A stretch of DNA of 64,000 bases from SHAN690 sp023262195 (lineage in GTDB: Bacteria; Bacteroidota; Bacteroidia; Flavobacteriales_G; Salibacteraceae): contig JAYQJE010000001.1 in the NCBI GenBank assembly GCA_038142005.1, positions 496,001-560,000 on the forward strand, in the 5' to 3' direction. Shown in pieces: positions 9,376 through 18,333 of the stretch. The stretch's first letter is position 1; the number at the start of each line of letters is the position of its first letter. The position numbers were made by a program, and so were the translations under genes. The notes under the pieces were generated by a model that worked only from the letters and a program-made list of their open reading frames with translations, searched no databases and was not told the DNA's origin.

Positions 9376-10845
9376 ATGAAAACCATCATCATTGGTGCGG
9401 GTGTGGGTTCACTCGGCCTCAGTATTCGTTTAGCGCTTCAAGACCATGAGGTTGAAGTGTATGAAGCCAATGACTATCCCGGTGGTAAGCTACATCAGTT
9501 TGAACTGGGCAGGTTCCGATTCGATGGAGGTCCTTCGCTCTTTACCATGCCACAATATATGACTGAACTCTTTGAGCTGGCTGGAAGGCATCCTAAGGAC
9601 TACTTTGAATATGATAAATTGGATGAGGCGTGCCGCTATTTTTGGGAGGATGGAACTCAACTCAAGGGCTATTCCGATCCAAAAAGATTTACCGAAGAGG
9701 CATCACAAGTATTAGGCGTACCAAGCGAAGTGATTCAAGAGTACTTCGATTATGCCGAAAATATTTATCAGCACAGTGGGAAGATATTTCTAGAAAAGTC
9801 GCTACACAAAATGGATACTTGGTTGAGCAAAGAAACGCTCGCGTCCATGCTCAAGATTGCCCAGTTTGACCTATTCAAATCCATGAATCGAGCAAACAAG
9901 ATTCGATTGGGAGAGCCTCATCTCGTACAATTATTCAACCGATTTGCCACCTATAATGGATCTAACCCTTACCGAGCACCTGGTATACTCAATGTGATTC
10001 CTTGGTTTGAACATGGGTTTGGAACCTTCGCTCCGAAAGGAGGAATGATCGAAATTCCAAATTCGCTCCATAGATTAGCGAAGGACTTGGGCGTAAAGTT
10101 TCACTTCAATGCACCGGTGGATGAGATCACTTATAATAAGCGCAAGGCTAAAGGAATTAAAAGTGGTGGAAACATTTTTCAAGCGGATACGGTCGTCAGC
10201 AATGCCGATGTATTTTTCACCTACAAGAAACTCCTCCCAAATCTAAAAGCCCCCGAGAAAAAACTGAATCAAGAGCGATCAAGTTCGGCCGTGGTGTTTT
10301 ATTGGGGCCTTCATAAGTCGTTTGATGAACTGGGCCTTCACAACATACTTTTCTCTGATAATTACAAGTCTGAATTCGAATCCATTTTTGACAAAAAAGA
10401 GCTTCCAGAAGACCCAACGGTCTACATCAATATTTCATCAAAAACGAATTCATCAGATGCTCCAGATGGAGGGGAAAACTGGTTTGTAATGATCAACGCA
10501 CCATCGCATACTGGTCAGGACTGGGATTCGGAAACACAAAAGTTGAAGGCACGGGTTATTAAAAAGATTAATCGCATATTGAAATGCGATGTCTCTAAGT
10601 TGATAGTTGAAGAGCGCATTTGGACTCCACAAGGTATTGAAGAAGATACTCGGAGCTATCAGGGTGCCTTGTATGGCACAAGCTCTAACGATCAAATGGC
10701 GGCATTCTTAAGACATCCAAATTTCTCAAATCTATTAGACAATCTCTATTTCTGTGGTGGAAGTGTTCACCCAGGTGGCGGTATTCCTTTGGCGCTACTC
10801 AGCGCAAAAATTACGGCTGAAATGATCACACATGGCCAAGCATAA
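9376..10845 (+). CDS. crtD: CrtI/CrtD-type carotenoid desaturase
   Basis: FAD-dependent phytoene desaturase-family enzyme of about 489 residues. The N-terminus has the dinucleotide fold MKTIIIGAGVGSLG and the PGGKLHQFE and FRFDGGPSLFTMP stretches; the C-terminus has the family signature NLYFCGGSVHPGGGIPLAL. I chose the ATG at 9376 because it starts directly at the FAD fold. Overlap by 14 bases with a CruF-type hydratase gene suggests the 3',4'-desaturase of monocyclic hydroxycarotenoid (myxol or saproxanthin type) synthesis rather than general phytoene desaturation. That assignment comes from context. Confidence 0.85.
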   Translation: MKTIIIGAGVGSLGLSIRLALQDHEVEVYEANDYPGGKLHQFELGRFRFDGGPSLFTMPQYMTELFELAGRHPKDYFEYDKLDEACRYFWEDGTQLKGYSDPKRFTEEASQVLGVPSEVIQEYFDYAENIYQHSGKIFLEKSLHKMDTWLSKETLASMLKIAQFDLFKSMNRANKIRLGEPHLVQLFNRFATYNGSNPYRAPGILNVIPWFEHGFGTFAPKGGMIEIPNSLHRLAKDLGVKFHFNAPVDEITYNKRKAKGIKSGGNIFQADTVVSNADVFFTYKKLLPNLKAPEKKLNQERSSSAVVFYWGLHKSFDELGLHNILFSDNYKSEFESIFDKKELPEDPTVYINISSKTNSSDAPDGGENWFVMINAPSHTGQDWDSETQKLKARVIKKINRILKCDVSKLIVEERIWTPQGIEEDTRSYQGALYGTSSNDQMAAFLRHPNFSNLLDNLYFCGGSVHPGGGIPLALLSAKITAEMITHGQA

Positions 10846-11455
10846 GACCAATATATCCATATTCATTTTAGTGCTTTTTCACCTCATTGGTATTGGTGGT
10901 GTTTTGCTGGGAGATGCTCCCAAATTTTTATTGCTCACCCCACTAAACCTGCTATTAACCCTGGGCATTATCCTTTGGAATCAAGATAATTGGAAATATT
11001 GGTGGGTATTTGTCGCTACGTATACCTGTGGTCTTGGCATAGAAGTTATTGGTATACAGACCGGTTGGCCGTTTGGCACCTATGAGTATAGCAACATTCT
11101 TGGACCACATGTATTGCAAACGCCTTGGATCATTGGAGTCAATTGGTTCATATTGCTCTATGCAACCAACTCGATCGCCAACCGCATTGGACCGAGTTTG
11201 ATTTCACGAATTCTAATTGCTGCCGCTCTGATGACCCTTTTGGATGTGTTGATTGAACCTGTAGCCATCAAAGTCAACTTTTGGACCTGGGAAAATCCAG
11301 AGGTTCCCGTTACCAACTACATCGCATGGTTTGTAATATCTGCTGCCCTCTCCTACTTGTGGCAGGTTAATCGCATCGATCTGAACAAAACCATAGGCTA
11401 TACGGTCTTTTTAGCTCAGTTAATTTTCTTTTCAGCGCTCACAATATTTGTCTGA
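10832..11455 (+). CDS. cruF: CruF-type carotenoid 1',2'-hydratase
   Basis: 207-residue integral membrane protein of the carotenoid biosynthesis (CruF/DUF422) family. Visible family features are the EVIGIQTGWPFGTYEYSN stretch, the PWIIGVNWF helix, and DVLIEPVAIKVNFWTW with the trailing NYIAWF. These enzymes add water across the end double bond of a linear carotenoid end. It overlaps crtD by 14 bases; together they would act on the acyclic end of a monocyclic carotenoid. Other crt genes are not in the window. Confidence 0.85.
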   Translation: MAKHKTNISIFILVLFHLIGIGGVLLGDAPKFLLLTPLNLLLTLGIILWNQDNWKYWWVFVATYTCGLGIEVIGIQTGWPFGTYEYSNILGPHVLQTPWIIGVNWFILLYATNSIANRIGPSLISRILIAAALMTLLDVLIEPVAIKVNFWTWENPEVPVTNYIAWFVISAALSYLWQVNRIDLNKTIGYTVFLAQLIFFSALTIFV

Positions 11456-11482
11456 TTTCTCGACTTTGGAGTAGCTGAATTA

Positions 11483-11490
11483 TACATTCG
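11483..11490 (+). promoter_or_regulatory. -7-like element before trans-sulfuration gene
   Basis: TACATTCG followed by CA matches the suf -7 element type. It lies only six bases before the ATG at 11496, so the mRNA would be nearly leaderless. No well-spaced TTG is seen 19 bases upstream. Confidence 0.3.
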
Positions 11491-11495
11491 CAGCT

Positions 11496-12649
11496 ATGCA
11501 AAATCACGATCACAAGTTTGAAACTAAAGCGCTTCACGCTGGTATAGAACCCGATTCTGCCACAGGTGCAATTATGACCCCGATTTACCAAACATCCACA
11601 TACGCACAGCCAAGTCCTGGAGTGCACAAGGGATACGAATACAGCCGCACGTTAAATCCTACACGAGATGTGCTTGAAAAAATCTTGCTGCATTAGAAAA
11701 CGGGAAACACGGGTTGGCCTTTGGAAGTGGGTTAGCAGCAATTGACGCTTGTATGCGATTACTGAAACCTGGAGATGAAGTGGTAAGCACGAACGACCTT
11801 TATGGAGGTACGTATCGTTTATTTACCAAGGTACATCAAAACTATGGCTTGAAGTTTCACTTCACGGGTATGCAAAATGCCTCCGATGTGGAACCTCTGA
11901 TTAATGCTAATACTAAAATGATTTGGGTTGAAACTCCAACCAACCCAACCATGAATATCATCGATATCAAGGCTTTTGCCGAATTGGCTGCAAAGCATAA
12001 TTTGATTCTAGTGGTCGACAATACGTTCGCCTCACCATACTTGCAAAACCCACTGGATTTGGGTGCAGACATCGTGATGCACAGTGTCACCAAGTACATT
12101 GGTGGTCACAGTGATGTGGTCATGGGTTTTTTAGCCTTTAATGACGACCAACTCAGAGAAGATTTGGCATTCATTCAGAATAGTGTCGGAGCTGTGTGCG
12201 GACCGATGGATTCATTTTTAGTATTGAGAGGAATAAAGACCCTGCACCTAAGAATGCAACGTCATAGTGAAAACGGAGCAGAGGTGGCCAAATGGCTTCA
12301 GAAGCATCCCAAAGTTGACAAGGTTTACTGGCCGGGTTTTGAATCGCATCCGAATCATGAAATTGCAAAAGTTCAAATGCGTGATTTTGGTGGAATGATT
12401 AGTTTTTCCTTAAAAGGAGATAAGCTCGATGATGCCTATGCTCTCGTTTCTAAGCTTCGCGTATTCACACTCGCTGAATCGCTTGGAGGAGTTGAGTCAT
12501 TGGCAGGGCACCCAGCATCGATGACACACGCAGCTATCCCTAAAGAAGAAAGAGAGAAAACTGGCGTCACTGATTCACTGATCCGATTAAGTGTCGGGGT
12601 GGAGCATATTGATGATCTTATCAACGACTTAGAGCACGCACTGAGCTAG
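11496..12649 (+). CDS. metB: Cystathionine gamma-synthase/lyase family enzyme (frameshifted)
   Basis: PLP-dependent Cys/Met metabolism enzyme of about 384 residues. Marks: KALHAGIEPDSATGAIMTPIYQTSTY at the start (key part TPIYQTSTY), YSRTLNPTRD, GSGLAA, VVDNTFASPY and the PLP lysine in HSVTKYIGGHSD; the C-terminus has SLGGVESLAGHPASMTHA. The frame breaks at the A-run 11677-11682: one more A turns EKILLH-stop into EKNLAALENGKHGLAF and joins both parts. The family includes gamma-synthases, gamma-lyases and beta-lyases, and the sequence alone does not decide which. Convergent with paaD. Confidence 0.88.
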
Positions 12650-12662
12650 AATCAGAAACTTT

Positions 12663-13157
12663 TTATTTCAAACACTTGAAATAGTCAAAAGGCTCAAGGC
12701 AATCTTTGCACTTAAAATGAGCCTTGCATGGAGTGGAACCAAACTGGCTTACCATTTGGGTGTCCATAGAGCCACAGTTGGGGCATTTGATTTGGCGCTC
12801 TTCGCCCATGAGCGCCATCTTGTCGACAGAGTGATCCGCGGGTGGAGCAATGCCATATTCCTTCAACTTTTGCCTACCCGACTCTGAAATCATATCTGTA
12901 CTCCAACTTGGTGAGAGCACTGTTTTGACCTCAAAGGGTAGCAGCTGCGCCTTATTCAACGCTTCTATCACCGAGTCTTCAATCACTTGAGTAGCAGGAC
13001 ATCCGCTGTAAGTAGGAGTAATATTGACTTTGAGCGTTCCGTTGTCATCAATTACGCTCCGCACAATGCCCAACTCCACAACTGAAATTACTGGAATCTC
13101 TGGGTCCTCAACCAAGTTGAGCACCTCCCAAGCATTTTGTTCTAGCGCTGTTAGCAT
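12663..13157 (-). CDS. paaD: PaaD-like phenylacetyl-CoA epoxidase assembly protein
   Basis: About 164 residues: an N-terminal MIP18/DUF59 domain (VEDPEIPVISVVELGIVRSV, with DPEIPV conserved, and TPTYSGCPA) followed by a C-terminal zinc ribbon, CPNCGS...CKDC. The zinc ribbon sets PaaD apart from the plain SufT proteins. PaaD is thought to help mature the iron centre of the phenylacetyl-CoA epoxidase. The ATG at 13157 overlaps the paaC stop by one base, so the two are coupled. A TTG start at 13163 is less likely. Confidence 0.88.
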   Translation of the reverse strand: MLTALEQNAWEVLNLVEDPEIPVISVVELGIVRSVIDDNGTLKVNITPTYSGCPATQVIEDSVIEALNKAQLLPFEVKTVLSPSWSTDMISESGRQKLKEYGIAPPADHSVDKMALMGEERQIKCPNCGSMDTQMVSQFGSTPCKAHFKCKDCLEPFDYFKCLK

Positions 13158-13893
13158 CACCAAGTAGCGTCTGGGTATGCTCGAGGTAAGAATTGCATTT
13201 CAGCGAGGATATAACCAAGATGCTCAGTATGCGAACCTGTTTTGCCTCCTTCTTGCATCCATTCATCGGAGGGCATGGTGAGCGTAGCTTCGTCTAACAC
13301 CGCTTTTACGTTGCTCATCCACTGCTCTTTAAGATTATCGGGAAGGATGCCTTTCTCAAAGTCGGCAGGCTTGAATGCCTCTCCGGTGTAATACCAAATA
13401 TCATCGATGGCATGCTGCATTTTCTCCTTACTCTCGTCCGTACCGTCTCCAAGGCGCACTACCCATTCGCTGCTCCATCGCTGGTGGTAGGTTACCTCTT
13501 TCAAGGATTTTTGTGCAATCTCTCGTAGGCGCTCATTGTCATGGTTTGCCAATTCTTGAGTAACAGATAATGCCATTGATCGAAATAAAACTGTCGCGCA
13601 ATCGTGTCGGCATAATCACCGTTGGGGATTTCAGTGATCAATAGGTTCTTAAAATCTAAAACATCTCTCTTGTAGGCAAAATGATCATGATCATTACCTG
13701 ACCCCTCTAGCTCTGCGGCTAAATCAAAGTACATCTTAGCCTGACCGATTAAATCGAGTGCTATGTTGGTCATAGCAATATCTTGCTCTAAGACTGGTCC
13801 GTGACCACACCATTCACTTAGCCTATGACCTAAAATCAGTGCATTGTCTCCAAGATGTAAGGCTACATCCATTAGATTTTTTGAATCACTCAT
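13157..13893 (-). CDS. paaC: PaaC phenylacetyl-CoA epoxidase structural subunit (frameshifted)
   Basis: About 245 residues, ferritin-like fold lacking the catalytic iron; PaaC supports PaaA in epoxidising phenylacetyl-CoA. Visible: HLGDNALILGHRLSEWCGHGP (key LGHRLSEWCGHGP), NIALDLIGQA, then in a second frame ELANHDNERLREIAQKSLKE and the histidine pair region KEVTYHQRWSSEW. The frames join near 13561, where one base is missing after QWHYLLL. paaA, paaB and paaE are absent on both sides: upstream is an SPFH gene, downstream a convergent metB-like gene. Confidence 0.88.
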
Positions 13894-13968
13894 CCTCTAG
13901 TTGTTTTTCCAATTCTGTCAAATGTAACACACGCCTTATGTCCAAAGTTATGTTCTGATTTAAATCAA

Positions 13969-14790
13969 TTATTTATCGTTGAGAATCAATGGCATTCCGC
14001 CTTCACCACCAATGATGACAATTTTCGAATTCTCTGATTTTGATAATTCTAAAGTCGCTTCGATACCCCTCATCTTTAAAAGCTTGTCTGATAAACTGCT
14101 GTTTACGATGTCATTCGCCTTTGCCTCTCCTTCCGCGGCAATGCGCTTTCTTTCGGCCTCGCTCTTCTCCTTGTCTAATCGATATTGATATGCCAATGAC
14201 TCTTGCTCTTGTTCCAATTTATTCTCAATGGCCTGCTTGATTTGAGCCGGAAGGTTGATGGATCGTATAAGCAAGGCTTTCATTTCTATATTGTTATCGA
14301 GCAGCACCTTTCCTGTCTCTTCTTTTATGGCGGTTTCCACCTCTGCACGCTTGGTAGAATAGATTTCTTCTGCCGTGTACCTTCCCATCACTTGCCTCAC
14401 CGATGAACGGACTTCTGGTTTCACCAACTTTTCAATGTATGATGTATTAAACTTTTCGTGTAGATAACCAATCATTCCATGCACTGGATAAAACCGCACG
14501 GTCACATCAACCGAAATTGAAAGACCGTTTTTATCAAGTACATCCATGGCCTCTTCTTCTTTGGTCTCCGCCACCTCATAGATGTAAACTTCATTCCAAG
14601 GAGCCTTGACATGCAGACCTGGAGTCTTCACGTCATCCTTATCGAGTCCACCCGAAAATTTGTAGAATAGTACTGCCCTTTCAGTGGCTTCCACTGTATA
14701 AAAAATGCTTGATGAAAATGCAAGTACGAAGATGATTGCGAAAATCGCTACCACCGCTACTACAATTTTTCTGCTATCCAATTGATCCAT
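13969..14790 (-). CDS. Prohibitin/SPFH (Band 7) membrane protein
   Basis: 273 residues from the ATG at 14790. One N-terminal membrane helix (VVAVVAIFAIIFVLAFSSSI), an SPFH domain (PGLHVKAPWNEVYIYEVAETKEEE, with VSVDVTVRFYP-like strand), and a long charged helical tail typical of prohibitins (EQEQESLAYQYRLDKEKSEA). Such proteins form large ring assemblies and often guard membrane proteases. The frame can be read further upstream to 14958, but that part runs into the hairpin element by tRNA-Val and is not likely coding. Confidence 0.85.
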   Translation of the reverse strand: MDQLDSRKIVVAVVAIFAIIFVLAFSSSIFYTVEATERAVLFYKFSGGLDKDDVKTPGLHVKAPWNEVYIYEVAETKEEEAMDVLDKNGLSISVDVTVRFYPVHGMIGYLHEKFNTSYIEKLVKPEVRSSVRQVMGRYTAEEIYSTKRAEVETAIKEETGKVLLDNNIEMKALLIRSINLPAQIKQAIENKLEQEQESLAYQYRLDKEKSEAERKRIAAEGEAKANDIVNSSLSDKLLKMRGIEATLELSKSENSKIVIIGGEGGMPLILNDK

Positions 14791-14902
14791 AGTTTTTTGT
14801 GTTTGTGCCAATATTAACAGTTTAACGGCAATGTAGTTTGGAATGAAGTATGAGCGGGCAATCGATATGACAAACGGATTTATGATATTCGCGCTTTGTA
14901 TC

Positions 14903-14953
14903 GAGGCATTAGCTTCCCGAATCAAGTTCGGGACAGGCAACTTCGCTAATGCC
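14903..14953. repeat. Hairpin element carrying a copy of the tRNA-Val 5' end
   Basis: Bases 14903-14914 (GAGGCATTAGCT) are an exact copy of the first 12 bases of the tRNA-Val gene at 14965. The copy forms the outer arm of a hairpin with GCTAATGCC at 14945-14953; inside is a second hairpin, TCCCGAA and TTCGGGA around TCAAG. Function unknown. Confidence 0.6.
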
Positions 14954-14964
14954 AACATAGAATT

Positions 14965-15039
14965 GAGGCATTAGCTCAGTTGGTTTAGAGCACTACCTTG
15001 ACAGGGTAGGGGTCACTGGTTCGAATCCAGTATGCCTCA
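14965..15039 (+). tRNA. tRNA-Val (GAC)
   Basis: Cloverleaf by eye: acceptor GAGGCAT pairs with ATGCCTC, D-arm AGCTCAGTTGGTTTAGAGC, anticodon stem CTACC/GGTAG with loop TTGACAG (anticodon GAC), and T-arm CTGGTTCGAATCCAG. CCA is not encoded. It is followed by a terminator. Confidence 0.96.
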
Positions 15040-15048
15040 CTTGATGAT

Positions 15049-15080
15049 AGCCTTGGTTGCGACAGCAACTGGGGCTTTTT
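15049..15080 (+). terminator. Rho-independent terminator after tRNA-Val
   Basis: AGCC and GTTGC pair with GCAAC and GGCT around a GACA loop, followed by five T. It begins ten bases after the tRNA. Confidence 0.8.
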
Positions 15081-15089
15081 CATGCCCGC

Positions 15090-15107
15090 GCCAAACTTGT
15101 TTGAGCG
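15090..15107 (-). repeat. Dispersed 18-bp repeat near tRNA, copy 1
   Basis: The minus strand reads CGCTCAAACAAGTTTGGC, identical to two copies beside tRNA-Gln (27174-27195 and 27301-27322). The region 15108-15250 has further inverted segments (CGAGGC/GCCTCG and CACGGA/TCCGTG between 15145 and 15225) and no gene. Confidence 0.7.
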
Positions 15108-15253
15108 TGGAAGCAGGAAAAGGTCCGGATAAGAGAAGCGAAATCGAGGCGTTGCATCCATTTCACGGAGATTACTTGATCATGAAATAATCCATCAAAT
15201 GGATGAACTATTTCCGTGTGCCTCGGAAATGATTAATAGATTAAAAGATGTCA

Positions 15254-16867
15254 CTAATACATCTCCGCCACCTGCGCCTGAATCTTCTCGCTCTCTATGT
15301 AGTCGTCATAACTCATCATCTTATCGAGTGACCCTTGTGGTGTAAGCTCCACTACTCGCGTAGCCACGGTTTGTGTAAACGTATGGTCATGTGAAGAGAA
15401 AAGTACTGTGCCTGGGAAGTTGATCAGCGCGTTGTTAAACGCCTGAATCGATTCTAAATCCAAGTGGTTGGTAGGTTCATCAATGATGAGCAAGTTGGCA
15501 CCCACAATCATGATACGGCTGAGCATACAGCGCACCTTCTCTCCACCACTCAGCACGTTTACCTTCTTTTTGATATCATCTCCACTAAAGAGCATCTTGC
15601 CTAAGAATCCACGTGTATCGGTATCGTCCATCCCCTCGGGCGAGTATTCAGAAAGCCACTCAAGTAAGTCCTTTTTGCTGGTGAAATATTCATCGTTGTT
15701 TGATGGCAAATAGCCCGTGGTGATGGTTTGCCCATAGCTAAAGCTGCCTTTATCGGCATTCTTCTCTCCCATCAGTATTTGAAACAATGATGTTGTGGCC
15801 AAGCTGTTTCTGCTGATAAACGCCACCTTGTCTCCTTTTTCAACCGTAAGGTTTAGATCGTTTATCAAAGTCTCTCCCTCATTGGAATAATGCAGACCCT
15901 CAATTTTGAGTATGTCATTGCCCGCTTCTCGCGTCTGCTGAAAAATAATGCCTGGATACCTACGCGTTGATGGCTTGATGTCATCCACGTTGATCTTTTC
16001 GAGCAGCTTTTTTCGGCTTGTCGCTTGTTTTGATTTGGATGCGTTTGCACTAAATCGAGCCACAAACTCCTGCAACTCCTTCTTTCGCGCTTCAGCCTTT
16101 TTATTTTGCTGTGCCTGCTGGCGCAGCGCCAATTGGCTTGATTCATACCAAAAGGTGTAATTACCTGTGAATTGCTGCACCTTTCCGTAATCAATATCGG
16201 TAATGTGCGTGCACACCGTATCTAAAAAGTGACGGTCGTGACTCACCACAATCACGGTGTTTTTAAAGTCGAGCAGAAAGTCTTCCAACCAAGAAATGGT
16301 ATGCAAGTCCAAATCGTTGGTAGGCTCATCGAGGATTAGAATATCAGGGTTACCGAAAATCGCTTGTGCCAAAAGAACACGCACCTTTTCACTACCACTT
16401 AAATCTTTCACCAATGCATCGTGCTTAGATTCTACAATACCCAAACCGCTGAGTAGGGCAGCCGCATCCGACTCGGCATTCCAACCATCCATTTCCGCAA
16501 ACTCTTCTTCGAGTTCAGAAGCGCGCAATCCATCCTCATCCGAGAAATCAGGCTTGGCGTAGATGGCATCTTTTTCAGTCATTACTTCATAAAGTCGCTC
16601 ATGACCTTTGAGCACAGTGTGCAGTACAGTTACATCATTATACTCATGGTGGTTTTGACGAAGCATGGCTAAGCGCTTCCCAGGCTCGATCTCAATATGT
16701 CCAGTATTGGGTTCAATCTCGCCTGCCAATATTTTCAGGAAAGTAGATTTACCCGCACCGTTGGCTCCAATTACACCATAGCAGTTCGAACCAAAAAACT
16801 TGACGTTTACGTCTTCAAAAAGCTTTTGCTTACCAAAAGCAAGCGACACGTTGTTTGCTGAAATCAT
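15254..16867 (-). CDS. ybiT: ABC-F family ATPase (YbiT-like)
   Basis: 537 residues with two ABC domains and no membrane part, as in ribosome-associated ABC-F proteins. First domain: Walker A GANGAGKST, signature LSGSEKVRVLLAQ, Walker B ILILDEPTNDLD. Second domain: signature LSGGEKVRCMLSR and LLIIDEPTNHLD. The second Walker A is unusual (SRNSLATTS), as known for the YbiT/YkpA group. The linker is rich in lysine and arginine. ABC-F proteins act at the ribosome E-site; some give antibiotic protection, but nothing here points to resistance. Confidence 0.88.
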   Translation of the reverse strand: MISANNVSLAFGKQKLFEDVNVKFFGSNCYGVIGANGAGKSTFLKILAGEIEPNTGHIEIEPGKRLAMLRQNHHEYNDVTVLHTVLKGHERLYEVMTEKDAIYAKPDFSDEDGLRASELEEEFAEMDGWNAESDAAALLSGLGIVESKHDALVKDLSGSEKVRVLLAQAIFGNPDILILDEPTNDLDLHTISWLEDFLLDFKNTVIVVSHDRHFLDTVCTHITDIDYGKVQQFTGNYTFWYESSQLALRQQAQQNKKAEARKKELQEFVARFSANASKSKQATSRKKLLEKINVDDIKPSTRRYPGIIFQQTREAGNDILKIEGLHYSNEGETLINDLNLTVEKGDKVAFISRNSLATTSLFQILMGEKNADKGSFSYGQTITTGYLPSNNDEYFTSKKDLLEWLSEYSPEGMDDTDTRGFLGKMLFSGDDIKKKVNVLSGGEKVRCMLSRIMIVGANLLIIDEPTNHLDLESIQAFNNALINFPGTVLFSSHDHTFTQTVATRVVELTPQGSLDKMMSYDDYIESEKIQAQVAEMY

Positions 16868-17060
16868 AGCTCTTAATCAAAAAATTTGCGGGTGCAAGAG
16901 TACGGGTTCTATTTGGCGTAGCCAACGAATTGAACCTAAATGAAATACACGCCACTGAAGTCTTTTTCACAACTATCACGTTTTCGTGACTATTCTTATA
17001 ATCATACTGGAACATTTAGCTGCCCTGCGCTGTTACCGAAGCATTCATAGAAAGGAACGA

Positions 17061-17089
17061 AAAAATAGATGTTAGTAACATCTATTTTT
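17061..17089. promoter_or_regulatory. 29-bp perfect palindrome in divergent intergenic region
   Basis: AAAAATAGATGTTA, one central G, and the exact reverse complement. It sits 28 bases upstream of the choice-anchor V gene start and about 190 bases from the divergent ABC-F start. It could be an operator or, given its A/T-rich ends, a two-way terminator; neither flanking gene transcribes into it, which favours an operator. Confidence 0.5.
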
Positions 17090-17117
17090 CAGTATTTCGC
17101 CACATAATAAGAGTTTC

Positions 17118-17930
17118 ATGAAAGCTAGCATCATACCCATCACATTAAGCGCATTCGCGTCAATCCTACTTCTACAATCATATTCTGGCGGCCCTGCAGC
17201 CAATGGAGCACGTGCTACTGGCGCTCCCGGAGATGGCAGCACTACTTGCGTGTCTTGTCATGGTAGTGGAGCGTTTGGCACGGTGAGCATCGATTTCACA
17301 TTTGTTGACGCGAATGGCAACGAACAAACCGAATATGTTCCTGATAGTACCTATGACATCACCGTATCGGTAAATCATAGTATGGGTAATCCAGCAGGGT
17401 TTGGCTTCCAAATGATTTGCCTTGACGCTGATGACAACAATTATGATGGATGGGAAAATCCGAGTGGTAACGCACAACTTTCAACGCTTTCGAGTCGAGA
17501 TTATGTAGAACACGATGGAATGAGCACCACGAATGAGTTTACCGTAGAATGGACTGCACCATCAGAAAATACAGGTGATGTAACCTTCTATATTGGGGGA
17601 AATGCCGTTAATAATGCGAACGGCAGTGGAGGTGATGGCGCAGATACGGACAAGTTTGAAATTAAAGAAAAAGACGGTGGGCAAGGTGGGCCAAATGGCC
17701 TCTCTGAAATGGTGAATAATGGCTTTAGGTTATTTCCCAACCCTGCAACTGGAATCATCAATGTTGAAGGTTTGCAGATTTCTACCAGCGCCTCTATCCT
17801 AGCCACAGACGGAACGCTTATCAGAAAGATTAGTGCAAGGTCAACCCAAGTGGATATTTCAGATTTGCCAAAAGGGTGGTACATTCTGCAATCATCTGAA
17901 AGAACTTCACAGCGATTTATCAAGCAATAG
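17118..17930 (+). CDS. Secreted choice-anchor V protein with T9SS tail
   Basis: 270 residues: an N-terminal signal peptide; a stretch TGAPGDGSTTCVSCHGSG holding a CxxCH motif; a beta-rich Reeler-like domain (about 50-190); and a C-terminal type A sorting domain with FRLFPNPATGIINVEG and DLPKGWYILQ. This fits the choice-anchor V family of Bacteroidota surface proteins, exported by Sec and then T9SS. The CxxCH could bind haem c, but a single motif is weak evidence. It stands alone, with the palindrome directly upstream. Confidence 0.85.
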   Translation: MKASIIPITLSAFASILLLQSYSGGPAANGARATGAPGDGSTTCVSCHGSGAFGTVSIDFTFVDANGNEQTEYVPDSTYDITVSVNHSMGNPAGFGFQMICLDADDNNYDGWENPSGNAQLSTLSSRDYVEHDGMSTTNEFTVEWTAPSENTGDVTFYIGGNAVNNANGSGGDGADTDKFEIKEKDGGQGGPNGLSEMVNNGFRLFPNPATGIINVEGLQISTSASILATDGTLIRKISARSTQVDISDLPKGWYILQSSERTSQRFIKQ

Positions 17931-18333
17931 GCACCACCACGGCCTCCATCAGTGCCGACTATGTATTTAAGGGAACCTTGTATATCATGGCGGGTTTTAT
18001 GTACGGTTCGAATGGTTTCGATCAATCGTTGAATCAGGCAGCTTTGGCATGCACAGCCATCGGCTCGACAGATCCACCCAGTGCCAAAAATCTTATACCC
18101 ACCAAATACAACGCGCTATTCAGTGTTTCACGACCCATCACACCTTTGATCAATGCATCGCTTGTAGGCATTTATGCTCTTGGGGTGAACTTACTTTTTG
18201 TCATGCCTTCGGTTTCCGTAGCTGTAGCGAGCAACTGAGATTTCTCGATTTTCGCTCAATCTACCATGCTGGATAATGGCGTAAACTTCCGAAACTATTG
18301 CACTTCAGTTTTTACGCGGCTTAAGAGGGGTTT
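17931..18333. other. Intergenic region without a supported gene
   Basis: About 400 bases. A plus-strand 86-codon frame (17978-18238) and shorter frames on the minus strand exist, but none resembles a known family, has a convincing ribosome site, or fits its neighbours. It may be a decayed gene. Confidence 0.5.

Noticed and set aside
14791..14958. N-terminal extension of the SPFH protein
   Set aside because: The extra 56 codons overlap the tRNA-linked hairpin and lack a signal-like pattern; the ATG at 14790 begins right before the membrane helix.
17978..18238. 86-codon plus-strand frame after the choice-anchor V gene
   Set aside because: No ribosome site, no family resemblance, and other frames in the same stretch are about as open; treated as unassigned.
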